From: Pegea sp. RAD2-039
Lineage: Eukaryota; Chordata; Thaliacea; Salpida; Salpidae
NCBI GenBank assembly: GCA_034620365.1
Contig: JAQGEQ010000045.1
Location: forward strand, 620,001-684,000
Direction: 5' to 3'
Length of the DNA stretch: 64,000 bases
A program made the position numbers and the translations under genes. A model generated the notes under the pieces. That model worked only from the letters and a program-made list of their open reading frames with translations, was not told where the DNA came from and made no database searches. Of this stretch, positions 1 through 16,000 are shown one piece after another. How positions within the stretch are numbered: the stretch's first letter is position 1; the number at the start of each line of letters is the position of its first letter.

Positions 1-1036
1 TATTACTGAAAAAAATATTATTTATAAACAGAGTGTTTAAACCAAACGTAAAATATACTTAAAATAACTAAACACAGTGGTTTAAAAATAATTTGAATAA
101 GATAAATGACAGTTAAACTTTAGAAATAAAATGTATACATAGACTTAATCTGCAAACATTTTCTTTATCATTTAGTAAAATCTATTTATTCAATCTACAG
201 GTTTTTTGCATAAATACTTATATAATATGAACATATATTTCTGGCATTTTAAAATTATTTATCACTAAAAATCTGTTTTTTATAGCAACATAGACTAACA
301 AAGCCGTTAAAAATCAAAAAGTTTAGCTTGGTTGAGAAAATTGGTTCTCTAAAATCATTGATAATCTAATAATCAATAGCTGGGCAAAAATTATTCAAAA
401 TAAAGATACAATAGACCACAAAATAGTAAAAGCAAACTTTTTTTATTAGAATGATAATGTTTAATTTTCTATAATCAATAAAATTATAATTTAGTTTTAT
501 AATCAGTTAAATTTGAGACTCAGAAGTATATCTGGAAGAGATACTTTTATTCTAAAGGTCATTTTTTTAAAATTGAGCGGACCAACTTTACAGTTCACCG
601 AATAACTGAAATAAATCTAATCTTGTCCATAATAATTTAATTCAAAAATGATGATGAATCTTTTTTAGTATCTTTGCCAAATTTACTTTTTTATGGTCAG
701 TATGTATGATTTGTATAACTCAAAAAGTAAATGGAATTTATATTCTTTGGAATATACATCATTTTTTTCATTTCAAAGTTAAAATTTAATTCACTTTTTG
801 TTACCAGCAATTGCCTACGAAATATTTTATGCTTTTACAAAACTGTTTAAAAACTGATTAAATATTACTTATATAAGTAATCAATTATGTAAATATAAAA
901 TGGGACCATAGATAATATTTTAAAAACCAATATCAATATAAAAGTTATTATTCTAAAAAAAACTTTATTAAATCAATAAATTACATAAAAGTAATTTACA
1001 TAGAGTTTTACAAGCTACAAGCGAATATTCACTAAC
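1..1036 (-). other. Kv channel intron, left edge
   Basis: AT-rich sequence with no stretch recognisable as S2 or S3 on the minus strand and no other gene signal. It is read as part of the intron after the S1 exon. Confidence 0.6.
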
Positions 1037-4000
1037 CTTGATGTCAGAGAAGTATTTGTTAAATTGACGTTTTTTGGGGCATATGGCTTACTCAAAGCTG
1101 GAACAGTTTCCAAACAAAAACAAATGATAGAAAGGAAAATGATTGTGATGGAAACAACTGCCACAACACGAGCTGCTTTCGAACTGTCAGACTTTTCAAA
1201 TAAAAGCCAAATTTGTCGTTGTAGTTTGTTGCTGGGTAACTTCTCTCGTTTTCTTTCAATAATTTCAGAGGTGGCTCCGCACTCAGTGAACTCTTGATCT
1301 GAATAAAAACATAAATCTTACGAATCAATATCAAATCCGAATTGGTTTAGAAAAGATTTAGTGAATAGTTTAAAGTAACTTAATTGTTTGCATTTAGCGG
1401 GAACTGTTCATTTTTGTGGTTAATGAATAAATAAGTGATATTATAAGACGCGTATTAAAACTGTTTGATTTATCATTTTCCTGTCACCATCTTAACCTTA
1501 AATTAATCTTTTGGCCTCTTTAAATCTACTCAAGCAATAACTTTACAAGTTTCTTACTTTTAAGTTAAACTATCAAAATTTAATTGAACTTATCAAAAAT
1601 ATAATAATATTAGCTTATAACCTATCAGCAACTTAATCTTCGAATAATTTGTTGATATTCACCTTCAAATACATATCCTTCATCTTCCTGATACATTTGC
1701 ATAGCACCTGGTCCAAGTTGAAAGAATTTGATTTCATCAGCAAATACATCGACTGGAACGTTTCTTGGGCGCTGTAGTCGTCCACCGCTCTGCAGAAATA
1801 ATTTATTTTTACTTTTTATTTCATCTTAAGTATTAAAGTTTGAATAAAATCAATTTCAATCAGAAGTTATACTGAAATAAAAGAAAGTTTCAAATTCAAA
1901 GGTTAGCTCTAAAGTCTTTTCATACCTTAGAAAAATAATTTTGGTTTTATAGTTGAAATTCGATTATTTTTAGCTATTATTTAATCTACTTAAAAATCTA
2001 TTAGATAAACTTTAATGTCAAAACATAACGTAATTTGGATTAAAGTAAGCTTGTAAAAACTTTGGAGATTGTATATCTGTTTTTTTCAAGTATAATACTT
2101 TAGCCTGCTTGTAGTTTAGCTTATAGTTTTATAAAATCTAATCAAATTGAAAAGGTTTTCCTGCATATGCCATACATCAAACATATTCAATGAACTTATA
2201 GACTTAGACAGAAAACAATTTTGTTTAAAAAATCAGTTTGCTTAAGTTTTTTATTAAAAAAGTTTTAAATATTTAAAGAAAAACTGTTATCTGTATATAT
2301 AAAGAATATATACAGATCTAGTCGCTAGGTATGTTCAATTAAGTTGATTACTTCATACTTTTAATTACTTTTTATAAATCAACTTAGTGTTGGTGGTCGA
2401 ATTGATGATAAGAAATCAGTTTTAATTGTCTAGTTTAATTCACTTGTAGATAATTTTTAACAATCAAATAAGTTTATGGTTGAAGCAAATTATATGATGA
2501 TATAAACAAACTAAAAACAAAATAATTTCATTTCTGTAAAAACTGTAAGCAGTTTCAAATTAATTTACTAAACAATCTAGTAATTCAATATAAAAATAAT
2601 CACTCAAAATATCATAAAGTATATCAGGTATTTTACATCTTTAAGCAGTAAGTGTTATAACTAAAGCTGTTAAAAGAAATGTCGATACAGTTGAGGTAGA
2701 ACAGATGAAGCTTATTTGATTGATATCAATCAGTTTTTATGGTAAACATGCTAAGCAGTTATCTTCAAAATACTATCAAAATACACGTGATATACAACTG
2801 TTGTCTTGTTTACTTATTGACCAACAAACTTCTTTTACTAAAGACTTGTAGAAAATTTCACTTCAGCCAGCTGTTTATAATGTGTTTATTTTCAAAGTTC
2901 TTACTTATGAATTGACATTTATAACTAATCGTGTAAGTGATACAGCTCAGCTAGGCTTACTGTTCACATATTTGTCAGCCAGCGACATATACTCATTATT
3001 CAATATTTTCAAAAGAGGTGTGTTGTAGGTTTGGCCTATAAGGGTTCTCAATTTAAGTGGCACTCTTTAATCCCATTTTAAACATCAAAACCTTTTCTAG
3101 TTGATATAGAATTAATGAAGAGATGAGAGCTATTATAGACAAAACGCGCATTTACTAATTTCTTATAAGCTTATCTTTCTATGTTCAAATCTATAATTAG
3201 TGAAACTAAATTTAGGAGAAGCTAATTATAATACAAGACAAGATAAGATAGATTCTCACCAGCCTGATCATTTAAATTTTGTAAAGCAGAAAATATTGAA
3301 GACGTTTTTAGAGTATCAAAAATGCTTAACATTTCATTGAATTGATTTACTAATTTATCACTTGTATAAAATAAAAACAAAGCATCAATTTAGGAGTTTA
3401 AGTAAATATAATTGATGTTAAATAGATTATATACTTTAATATTATATTCTGTAAAGTATTAAAGTTGAGTTTCAAAAAAAGTGACGATTAGAAATTTAAG
3501 TTTGAAAAGATGATGAAAACCTGATAATATTGTAGAATGGCATCAAATGAAGTCCGACTCCGATCAAAGAAGTACTGATTCCGAGATGGATCATAAAAAG
3601 GTTTTCGCTTCTCTGCATGACCGAGTAATGTTTCTGGAAACCTTTGTAAGGTTCGTAGCTGTGTTTCGTAGATTTGTCCAGAAACATTGATAACCACACG
3701 AAGTCGGCAACGCGAAGGATAAGGAAGAACGTCTGGAAATAGAAGAAGTCTCTTAATGAATTCAACAGTTGACTTTTACAGACTGACGTATTTGATATAA
3801 TCTATTATGCTTGTTAAGAGTTACAAATGCTTTGAAGTTATTAAAAGCTCAGGATATAAAAAAGCCTAAAAATCAGATTTCAAATCAAAGCTAATCTTTA
3901 AAAAAATTAGATGTTCTAAATTTAGATGAGCTTTAGAAATAGTTGTAAAAACAAATAGAGATAAAGTTTTAAAAGTGTTGATGGTTTTTAGTAGTTCTAT

Positions 4001-7000
4001 TTACGTATATACAGTAAAGGATTAAGATATTATTTTGATTAAACTGCTTCAATTATCAATAAGCTTTCACAGATTCACTTAAAATAAACCTTCTTTTATT
4101 AGTGTAGAAAATATCAAACTGAAATAGGTGAACGTGTAGCTGATGAATCGATAGGATATCTTCAACAAAACCAATATCGATTGAAGGCTTACCGTCATTA
4201 TGTACATTGTTTTCATAAAACTGATGACAGCACTTCTTGCATTCATTTTCTGAACGTTGCGGCGGCCAAAGTTGACCGAGACTTGCTCCATTTTCTGTCG
4301 GTGTTCGCCGACGTTGTATAGTGGGGGTTAAAAGGGCGGAGGCATTTGGCCGGAAGTCATTGGAGCCTTCAACTTCCTCTGTGTACCTCAAGCCACCGCC
4401 CATCATAGGAGAGGTCTGCACACTGCAGTTTCTTGCTGTTGAAGATAAAATAAATGAAGATATCTCGAAAATAGAGGTCTCAGAACTTAGCCATTTGTAA
4501 TAATGGAAGATATAAACTGCCAAAAGTAAAAATAAATACTGATTTATAACTTGCCTGTACAAAAGCCCTCTAAGTCTGCACCTATATAGAACATTTGAGT
4601 TTGTAAATTTGATTTTAATGATTTCCTATAACAAATAAATTAAAGATTTGAGATTTCTAAAACAAAGTTTTATTCCTGTTCATGACCATTAGCTTGTAAA
4701 AAAAACTTGCTACAAATAACTGACTTTAAACAATTACTTACAACTTAACTTTCTTTTTGTTTTCTTTTTGAACTTATTTAAACTTTTGTCATTCCAATAA
4801 CTTTATAAATTTTGAAATTATAACTCAATGACTTTGAAGCTTTCAGTTATATGCAATAATAAACTGTCTTATTTTCAAACTATGCTTTCTGATATACAGT
4901 CTAAAGCCAACTAATACTCAATGTATGACATCGACTTTCAATCCAAATAATACATAAATAAACCAAGCTCACATACTAAGAAACAAAGCTATGATACGTA
5001 TGACGTATGTTTAATCACATAGATTAAACAAATATGTCTTCAAAAATAAAAGCTTCCGCTGATAAAGTAGATCAGTTTTTTTGGTAGTTTTTAATCGAAC
5101 CAAAACTTTTGTTGAGTTTAAGTATTAGAGACGATGAATGGTAAAATGAAGAAGTCTTTAATTTCTTCTTGGCATTAGGCCATTAATTTTGTAAAACTAC
5201 AATCATTCATTTAGTGTTAGATCTATTTCTCTATTACTAATATAAGTTGGAAATTTTAAAAGTAAAACAATTTACAAAAGGGTTTAATAAATTTATTAAT
5301 TCAGCTGAAGGTTATAAATGGTCAATTTAATATTTAATGCTTAAGTTTTTTTGTTTATTGAAATATTATTTTTAAAATAATTGATTTTGATCATATATGT
5401 CTTTAATAAAGATTATATAGTTAACATAGAATGCAAGTTTATATAAAAAAATTGCTTTTTATCAAAATATAATCATTAAAACTTTACATAAAAGTATCAA
5501 AAAGATAATATCAATTATAATTTGTATTTAAAATCAATAGATAAAATATAACGAAGTAAATGATTGATAATAATATCTAATAGCTTTTTAAAATAAAATG
5601 ATCAAAAAATATACTCACCAAACCGAGATGAATTTGTAAGTGATCCAGAGCTACAAATGTCACTATCACATATATCTTCACAATTCAAGATAGTATGATG
5701 ATGATATGCTGGAACGTCTGAGTCTAATTTCCCAATTACACCAGGGGAAACCTCAAGTATGCTACTTGTACAGCGTTTTAATGTTGAATGGAGACGTGTT
5801 TCTCTACTGTTTGAAGATCCCTGTGGGTGCCGGGTCCCACGTAGCGTATCGACTTTATTGGCTTCTGTACTATTTGGTAGCGACCGGTTTGGTGTTGACA
5901 AACGGCTACTGTTATCTAGCATAGAAAACCGAGATATCTATAAAAATAAATGGTTAGATTTTACAAATAGTTTGAGAAGTAAATGATGACGTATAGATGA
6001 AAATTGATTATATAAAAGTATCCAATTTGTGTTTAGTATCATTACTGATGTTGAATTTCTACTTTTTGTTTTGTATCGGCGACAAACTCATGTACGTAGA
6101 AAAATATTATAAAAAGCAATCAGCCTTTCTTTCAAAGCTTATCAAATATTGCGCTCATAAGTTGATTTAACTAATAAATATTTAAGAAATTTATTTATTA
6201 ATTTCATATTTTATAACTGAATTGATTTTGTAAAATTCTATTTTATAGTTTATTTATACTTTTTATATAAACTTGTATCGTCAAAATGCTACATCCACTG
6301 TTTTTTAAACTCATATTAAGAAATAAGTCAAATATTACGAGTTAGTCGATACGAAAACTTTTTTTTTCTTTTAATTCATTTTTTCAAAGCCAATAAACAA
6401 TATAAATACAATTCGTATCAATTTTTTCACCTTGCTCTAAAAAGGAAATCTAATTTAATCTTTAGCTATTCTAAAGTTTCAAAAATATTTTGTGTTTCCT
6501 AAATTCAGGTCATTTATTTACTGAAATCTAATTCTTCTAAGCTTATAAAACCTGATTCATCTATAAATACATGTATAAGTTTAAACATTTTCATTGATAA
6601 TATTATGTATATACTGGATAATTATATATTTTTCTAAATTATCAAATATTATTCACTCAACAGGTAATTAGAAACATTAATATATTTAGTTTAAAAATTT
6701 TTTTTGGTAGTTGTTTACATGTTTAGACTACCATTTTGGTAGTTACTTTACTGCGTTTGCTAGAAGCAGTTGAATTCCTATATAAGCTAATCTTATTTGC
6801 CAATACTTGTACCTCAAATGTTTTCTCCTGTTATACCACAATTGAATTTAAGAGTGCTAATGAATAGCTGTAACATACAAAAGGTAATGACGAATTAATT
6901 AAACTCAGCAATAATCTACTATGACCAATTATTTATATCTTATTTGAAAATAAACTATTATAGGAAGTATTTCCTAGATTATATCTTCTTTCTTTAAGTG

Positions 7001-10000
7001 TTTATTTCTATTTTAAACTTAACAAAATAAGATGGAGAAGTAAATTTTCTCCCTGAACTAAAGTTTATTTTCTTTTAACATTTAGTTAATTGGGTTTAGT
7101 AAAGTAAGTTAATATTTCGTAATTTTTCTTAAATTATACCTTGTGGCAGTCGACTGATATATTCTCATAACTAGTTTGGTAATTTTTAAACAATCTTAAC
7201 AACTCAAGTGACAACAGCACTACAGATTGCATAAGAAGCAAGTAACCATCATGACTCAGATAGACCTACTTTAAACTTGGATTGACGTATGCAGTAGAAT
7301 AATCTTCTACTCACCATTTAAACTCATTACAAGTATACGTTAGGGCTGTTTTATGGAAAATGATTTATGGTTGCATAAGGTTTTGTAGAATTTTATTATT
7401 TTAATTTTGTTTTTACATTTTAGAAAACTGATTAAGTATTTTATTTACTTTGTAATCGATATTTTTCAAACGAAATTAAAATATAACTTTAAAGGACTGA
7501 TAATTTCTATTTTATTTTTAATATATATAAATGAATCCAAGAATTTGCCAATAATAAATATTCTAATCTGCAAAATATATGTTTTTATTTACCTTAAATA
7601 TTTGAGAAGATTTATCAATTATTAATTACTTCAATAAACAGTGGGTCAAATTTGGCGACCTTTTTAGCCGCCTGCCAACCACACAGGGTCACTTCAAATC
7701 CCTATTCACAACAATTGAATCCCATAGCTAGAAATTATTGGTTTCGTTGATATACAAAGTTTGTTGAGTATAGCAGAGTTCTAAAAGAAATGAAATAATT
7801 GCTGGAGATACAAATTAGTAATTTCAATCTTACTTATTCATCACTAAACATTTATTTGAGATGTATTCCTAAAGTGAGTGGTTCATAGTAAGCTAATAGA
7901 AGCAGAAAACTACTACGAACACTAAAACTATCAACAAACTTTTTATTTGTTGCTCAAGTTAATTTTAATTCAGTTTTTATTCTTTATAGGTCTTTTAAAC
8001 CAAGTTTCTTGTTGTATAGCTATCCTCATTATTTAAATATATAAGGACAATGTCATATGTAAAAAAATAGTTTAAAGATTGTGTTTGTATGTACAGCTAT
8101 TAAACATTTAAATTATTTATGATATAAAAGTTTAATGATAATACAATTTTTCGTTAATCAACTGTTAACGTTTGCTAAAAACTGAAAACATTATAAAATT
8201 GGCATTATAAAAGCTTTAGTTAAGGATTTGACCTTTCACTTGACCTAAAGTAATCCTAAAAGAAAATTTAATGATAGTATTATCGGCCTAACAAAAAATT
8301 CGTTGGCGATTTTGATTTCCTTGAATATCTTTTTAATAATTTTTATATATCCTTGGAATGACTCTTAACTGAAGTTAATTGTTTCGAAGTCTTAAGAGTT
8401 ACAAATAATATTAGTTCAGAGGTTTTCTTTTTAAATAGCTTTCTGCATAATCAACGTAACTTACAAAGGTTTATAGAGAAATTATTTTTGATAAATATAT
8501 TTTTAGTCTATCCAAATTAAGCTGTTTAAAAATCCTTTTTCAAAACATATCTATTTTTCATTTTCATTAATGGCATAGGTAGGTATTTGTTTTATAAAAA
8601 TATCTTCAAAAAAACATTAGACAATTAAAATATCGTTTTTTCATTTTTAAATAAATAAATCCTAAGATAAATCCTAAGATAAATGATAAAAACATCTTAT
8701 GAAAATAATCTTTCTTAAATTATTTCAGCATTTTTATAATAGTTTATTATTTATTATTTAGTTTATAATAATTTATCAATCTACCAAACGCTTAACTATC
8801 AAAAATTGTTCAAAATTGAACCTAAAATTCTAAAGTTGAAACTTACAAAACATTTTGTTGTTTTCTGCAAACAGAATTAAAAAAAAAACTTTATAGAACA
8901 CAACTGAAAATTTAATACAAAACTAAAGAAATATTAAATATGAATATAAAAACCAATTAAAGTTCTTATGCTGTAGGGTATTCCCCTGAAAATAAACACA
9001 AATGAATGTAACTGACCGTTTTACGAAGTTTAGGCGGGTTGTTTATCTCGTGATGGAATAAAGTGAAGTCGGTATCGGTAAAGTTGGTTTTATTTTTCGA
9101 ATCACTATCTCCACTGGTATTTGATCTTGTGGTATTCGCCTGCGAGGTTTGTTTTAAATGATATTATGATTGATCATACATGAAGCAAATGAATAAATAA
9201 TATTCAAGTTAATATAATTATAAAACTTATCCTGAAATAATATTAATTTGCGTTAAGATAGAATTTAGTTTTTTTATGAATTTAAGAAATTAGCTAATTG
9301 CTAAATATTTGATTGAACAATTTTAACTTTTATAAAATTTATTAAATATTTGTAGTATTGCAACGATACTACTAAATTATTTATTTCAAAATTAATTCTT
9401 TGATTTCAAATTCTGAAACATATAAGAATTTTATTCTAATTTTTGAATTCTATTTCTTCTGATTTATTATCAACTTAATTTAAAATTAATTTTATCCTTC
9501 TCGAATCAAATTCAATTAGATATATATTTCTAAATCTTACAGTACATCTGGTATATTTTCTAAATATATAAATTAAAACATCTCTTTAATGTACGGAATA
9601 ATCTTATTTTGATGCAGCTTATTCTATTTCAGTATTTTATTCATTTTAAGTACTAAACTATTCTAGTTTTTGTACTTGATTTTTGTAATAATTAAAAAGA
9701 GGTAGAACCTTTTAGTTTTTGTAAACATAAATTGTTATTAAGTAGTTCACTATTCAATTGACTAATAATATAAATAATTTCCATTTATAGCAAAAGAATA
9801 TATTCATTCTGCTTTTTGCAATTCGGAAAAGAAAACTTTTGAAAATCAATATGTTACGATTAAAGCCTTTGAACTTTTGGTCTTTCGATTAAAAATATTA
9901 AAAATAAAAAGAATCCAATCTTACATAAAAACATTTTCTTTTATATTGAATTTTAAGTTTGATAGTTTTAATTTATTTACAACATTAATAGCTGTAAAGA

Positions 10001-13000
10001 AAGCAAAGTAAATTTTAATGTTAGATATAAATACCTTTCTTAAAATTGTTAAATCAAATAAACTATGTGCAACTAACATAAATTCTAATCTTTATTTAGT
10101 AATCAAAATTTAGTAAAAGTCTTCCAAACGACTATTAAAAAAAATTGGATTAGAAATTGTTGTCTTCAGACGGATTATTTGCAATTGGCTTTGTCAATTA
10201 GCTTGAGTTTCCAAAGTAACTTTTTTAAATTCATTTGAAGTTGTTGTACAATCTATATAATGCTAATTACACATCAATATTTCTTTAATGAGCTTAAAAA
10301 TACTTCAGTTTGTTTTATCTAATAAAAAAGTAATCTTAAAACAATTTTTCAATAAGTAACAGTATCAGAATTATAAAGTAGAAAGCACCTTTGGCAAGTT
10401 TATTCATTCTTCTATAAACTTTAATTCAAGTTTGGATTCAAGTAAATAGAATGAAAATAAAATGTAACATAAAACAGTACGACCAAATTTGGAATTGTAG
10501 TCATCATATTAATTATTTAAAAGTTTTCAATTTGCTTACAAATTGCTTTTTTTTCTTTTTTTATGTAAAGCCTAACTAACTGTGAAAACAACAAGTTTGT
10601 TAGATACTCTTTCTAGCAAATCTTTAATATTGTTTTTTTCATTTTTTTTTATCGTAATTAGATTTCAAATTCTACAATTATTAAGAAAATATATTTTTTT
10701 TATTTATAAAAATAACTTACATCAAAAATTTGGAATTTTCACTTGAATAAAAAACTGTTTAATTTTTCTCAACAAAAATATTAATAAGAATCTAATTTTT
10801 TTAATCATAAAAATCTAAAATCATCTTAGAAACTATATTTGAAGATTAAAGGAATATAACTTTAGGGTTTCAAAAAATATTTTAATAAATAAAAAATATT
10901 ACATAATTTAGAATTAGTAAATTAAGTATTAAATAATTTTCAATCATAAAATAATATATAAAATGATAAGAAATTAAAACCTCTAAAAAATAAACTTAAT
11001 TTAAAATTATTTTATTTGGAAGTACTTTTGTTTATTTATATTTTTACGCTAATCATAGATAGTTTTTTAAAGATCAAATAATATCGATTTTATTAAATTC
11101 TATGCACTTAGATTTTTATCTGATTGTTTTTTGATACAATTTATTTCTATAAAATTTTAGTAACTATTTCATAAAAATCAAATTTCTTTTAATTTAACTG
11201 GATTCTGCAAAACTTTAGTCAAAAACATTTTAAATGATGATATCATAAAAATATTTCCGAAAAATACTTTTTGTTCAATTTTCAGAATTCATTTTTGTGT
11301 CACTATGATTTGATTTGAAAAATATTTCTTAAAAATGTATACAGTTAAATATTTTTATCATTTATATTTACTACATAATTTTACATAAAATATATATTCA
11401 TTATTTTTTGGAAATTATGAAAAAATATTTTTTAAAGCATATTTTAAGGATAAAAAGAATAAGTTGATTTTAATTATATTTTTGATATATTGAAGAACAC
11501 TTAAAAGATCTTTAATCAAATTATCATTTTTAGATAAGAATTTAACACAAAGTACTAACAACCGAAAAAGCATTTTAAAAATATTAATCTTTTGTTTAAG
11601 AGTTATACAATTGTACAAAAAAGTACAGAAGCAAGTTATACCAGAAACTTAAGAATAAAAGAACACAATTTCTAACCGACTAGCTGCTAAGATTACAGCA
11701 GAATTATTAACAGGGTATATAAACTAATAACTTTGTAAAAATAGACAATGTTGAGTAACTTATAAATAAAAAAGTCAATTACTGGTATTTGGAAATTTAA
11801 ACCTTTAGTCTGTCATGTAATATTTAGGAAAAATATAAACTGGTTTTGATTTAGTAAAGTTCATTTTCTTACCTAAATATTCCATCTATTAAATTAATCG
11901 TTCTAATTTACATAATACAGTTTAATCAAAACGATCTAATGTTTAAAATAACAAATATCAACTTTAAGTAAAAATTATAAGAAAGCTGCTTGTTCTACAC
12001 TAATGTTGACCTCTTTAAAAAGCCATGCGTACATACGTAAGTGGTAACCTAAAACTAACCATAACTTTTCATATTTACTGATAAGACTGATATAAAATTG
12101 TAGATCTTTTTTTGGCGTACAGAAAGTCAACTAAAAACTAACTTTGATTTTTATCAATAAAATTTATCTATTTTTTTGATCAAAAACCGAATTAAACTTC
12201 TTGTAAAATATCAAAAATTTTGATTCTATAAAATCTTAAAATAATAATTTCACTTGATAAGACCATAAAATGTTTAACATATGTTATCGACTCTACAACA
12301 ATCATACATAGTAGTTTCTATTTATAATATAAAGGGTCGAATTAAAGTTTATTAAAGGTACAAAGGTCAGACTTTGTGTCTTAACTGATTTATCGACGTG
12401 AAAAGATACTTTTGAATACAATACTTAAGTAACAAAAATTTACTGTTGTTTATAATAATCTCTATTGTTTTTTAATCAATCTCACTTATCTTTTCAATGT
12501 TTACTATTCCCAATATAGCCCCATTAAAAGATTAAGTAATATTTAGCGTTAACCGTAAACACATATTTTCAATTTGTTACGTAATGGTATAAAACTAAAA
12601 AAGATTTTGCTACCACTGTGATCTCTAAAGAGATTATTTTCACAGGTATGGGAGCATAAGTATGAGGGTGACAAACGGGTTAGCGATGCACAACAAATGA
12701 TTTCATCTCCTCAATTAAAGTTCATCTCAACTAAAAATTGCTGGTTAATAAATTTAATGAAGCCATAAAAATTTATTTCTATTTAAAGACTTACTAGCTG
12801 AAATAGATAAAATAAATTTAAAGCCGACATCTTACCATTTTTTACAGTTTATTAGAACGCGTATTACTTTTTAAGTTAATCACTACTTTTCAATCTAAAC
12901 ATTAAAGTATAACTTATTCTGAACTTTCTTATGTCGCAGCAAAGGTGTAGACAACTCTATATCACTCAATAAAATCGTTTTATAAAAGAATGAATTAAAG

Positions 13001-16000
13001 AATGTTACTTAAAAGAAAGTTGTGAAGAAAAAAGGTTAATCTTTAAGCCGCTTCTTATCTATAACTACATTCTGACAAATGATTTATTGCAGATTCTATA
13101 ATTACTTTACAAGCCACATGTTGAAATAGAAGTTGTGATCAAGAAATTTTTACCACATTTCAATCTTTAATGAAGTTTTTTTTAATATTTGTATTGAAGA
13201 AGTTTTACGATTTTAGAATAATTTGAAAACTTTTTTTTAATGAACAACTGTATAAGCAATCAGAAAAACTTTTTATTAATTGACAATTAAATTTTACTAA
13301 ACTGAAATATTTTTTAATGTATTTGAAAAGTGGAGATGACTTTACATTCTTCATCAGCTAACATTTTCTTCTACTTTACTTGCTTCTTCTTATTTTGTTT
13401 CTCTTTTTTTATCAAGCTTAAGGATTTTAGTTTTGAATGCTTACATGACTTATACCTTTTATTAGTTGTTTTACAGTTTAAATGATTTTAATGATTATTA
13501 AGATTTGTATAAAGTTTAATTTAACTGAAATCTTTTTACACTCATTTAATCTTTAAACTGGATTTTAACTTAACAAAAATACTTAACTTTTATACAAACT
13601 AAAAACTGTTTCAACTTTTACACTTACATTAGAGATAAAAGTTTTTAGATATAAATTTTACAGAAATTTATTTTTAATTTTTGTTGTTGAACGTTTCTTA
13701 GCCAAACTGTATAACTTGAAATAAAAAATAACAAAAGTATCAGTTTACTTTCTATCTTCATTAGTCTTTACCTTTCTAACTGCGCATAGTATATCTGAAA
13801 GGTTACATTTAACAGTTATAACGTATTCAGTTCATTTATCTTTCAATTTTCTAACTTCTTCGTCACTCACGTTTCAAGCATTTAATAACAAAGACAATTA
13901 ATAAGCTGTCTTCTCTGCCAGCTTTTCTTCGGTCTTCAAACAATAATCCATCTATTTGGCAATCATATCAGCTCGAATACACGTACAAAAGCTACTCACA
14001 TTACTTGACGTTACTCATGAAACTAAGTATTATTTTTACTACGCAAAAAACGTAAAGATTTTGGTTGTACGTGTTTTGCAGGAATTAGACAGAAAATCAA
14101 TATTTGAAATCTATTATTGCCTTTTTCTACATAATTGAAAATGATGTTCACAGAAATGTTAGGGACCAATTTGTTGATATGCACAACGCTACTATTTATT
14201 TCTGATAGCTTGTACTAGCACTATATCTTATCTTATTTTAGAAAATATACTGAAAAGTAATATTTTTAAACTGTTTTAAGAAATAAAAAGCATCAAAATA
14301 CTTCTTTCAATTAATCACTAAACAGAAACCACAAAAAAAACCCTACACAGAAAGTTTTTCTGCTCTAAAATAGATTTTTGATTAAACAAATATGTTTTAT
14401 AAATTTCAAGTGTTCGTAAATGTTGTTGGATTTCAAAACATTATTGGTTATTTTCTCTTCAGAAAAGTCTTGGAAGTACGTTTTCAATAAATTTTTACAA
14501 GACATATTTTGTTTTGATTTAATAATACTTTAAAATGTTGATAAAATCTTATAAAAATTTATTGTAGCTTCTAACTTATTTCTATAAATCATAATTTAGA
14601 TTATTTAATGATAATTTAGATTTTATTAAACAATTTATAATTAGCAATCATGTATAAACAAAACTTTTGTGATTCTCACCAAATATTTGATGTCATTATC
14701 AGCAAAAAACTTTTTTAATATGAAAAGCAAGTTTTTACCTGTCAACAAAAGTCGATACTTATATATAAATAAAGCCACTGACACATAATTCACTAATTAG
14801 TATCAAAATCTCTCTGAGGCATAAGTTAAATATACAACATATAGTTTTGATTGCCAATAACCGATCAAAAGATACTGTAATTTAAAAGTATCAACATGTA
14901 GTCGCTCATGTCTTTTATTTGAACACATCTATGTCATGTAAAAAGTCAATATCAGATGATTTAGGAATGATTTTTTATGCGGGTTGAATTTGTATCAGAT
15001 ATTTTTGATTCGTCAAACAAAAAAGTTGTAAAAAACGCCAAAATCTTTGTTACTTTTAAAAACTTCAATATTAATATTAAATACAATTTTAGTATTGTAA
15101 CTATAAACACCAGGCATACTAAAACTTGATAAATCGACACTTACATAGAAGCTAAATATTGATGAATATCGAATGAATTACATTGGTACCTTATGCTTGA
15201 AATAATCGGTTTACAATTTATTTGCATAATTTTGAATATTGTTAAGAATCTACTAACTTGTGTGTCTATTTCTAAGTAGTAAATGCAAAGATAAGAAAAA
15301 TATAATCCAATAATTTTGAACTATTGTGCCACTTTTTATAATAATTTCTAAAAACTAACGAATTTTTTTGAGTCATGAAAAGTTTAAAAGTAAAAAAAAC
15401 TCTTTTTCTCAATGGATAAATGTTTTGGTTACATCATGGTAAAAGCAAAACATAAAAGAATTACTAGCTAAATATTATTCAAGTTCAAGTTTAAATGAAA
15501 TAAAGTCCGCTAAATTTGCTGCGTAAACTGGATTTAACATTTTTGTTTAGAAATAAGCAGAAAGTTTATATGCAACAATACAAAAAAAAAATCAATATCA
15601 AAATGTTTACTTTTGAGTGGAAATGAACCGACAAGTAAGCATAGAGTTTCATTTATAACAAGCAGATTTGAAGCAAATATACTTATTATACTCTCTGATA
15701 TAATTATTATCAAGATATATAGTTTATGAGCTGTCAGATATCTAAATATACGAGAAATAGTTAACATACTCAGCTAGAAAATTGTTTCTGTTGTATAATA
15801 TCGATCAGAATATATAATTTAGAAATAAATTAACATGAGATAAGGACAGTAAAATAGTTTACAAAATAGAAAAAAAAAACTTTATAAATGATTAAGCTAA
15901 CTTCCTAAATATTTAATAATTAGTTAGGAAGTTGTAATTAATAAGATTTCACCTGCTGTTGTTGATGATGATGTTGTTGTTGGCATCTTCTTTTCATTTT

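Noticed and set aside
1394-1403. E2F-like TTAGCGGGAA in the Kv intron
   Set aside because: Imperfect consensus, inside an intron and far from any promoter; likely chance.
5706-5986. Plus-strand frames of 72 and 75 codons
   Set aside because: They are antisense shadows of the Kv exon 5619-5937, which has matching splice sites and phase.
7690-7712. tRNA B-box-like string CTTCAAATCC
   Set aside because: No matching A box at the right distance and no cloverleaf could be drawn, so it was not called a tRNA.
13956-14138. Minus-strand ATG with a GTAATG/GTGAGT-like donor near 14000 as a third Kv first exon
   Set aside because: Its phase does not fit the exon at 9139, and the frame is only four codons before a stop.
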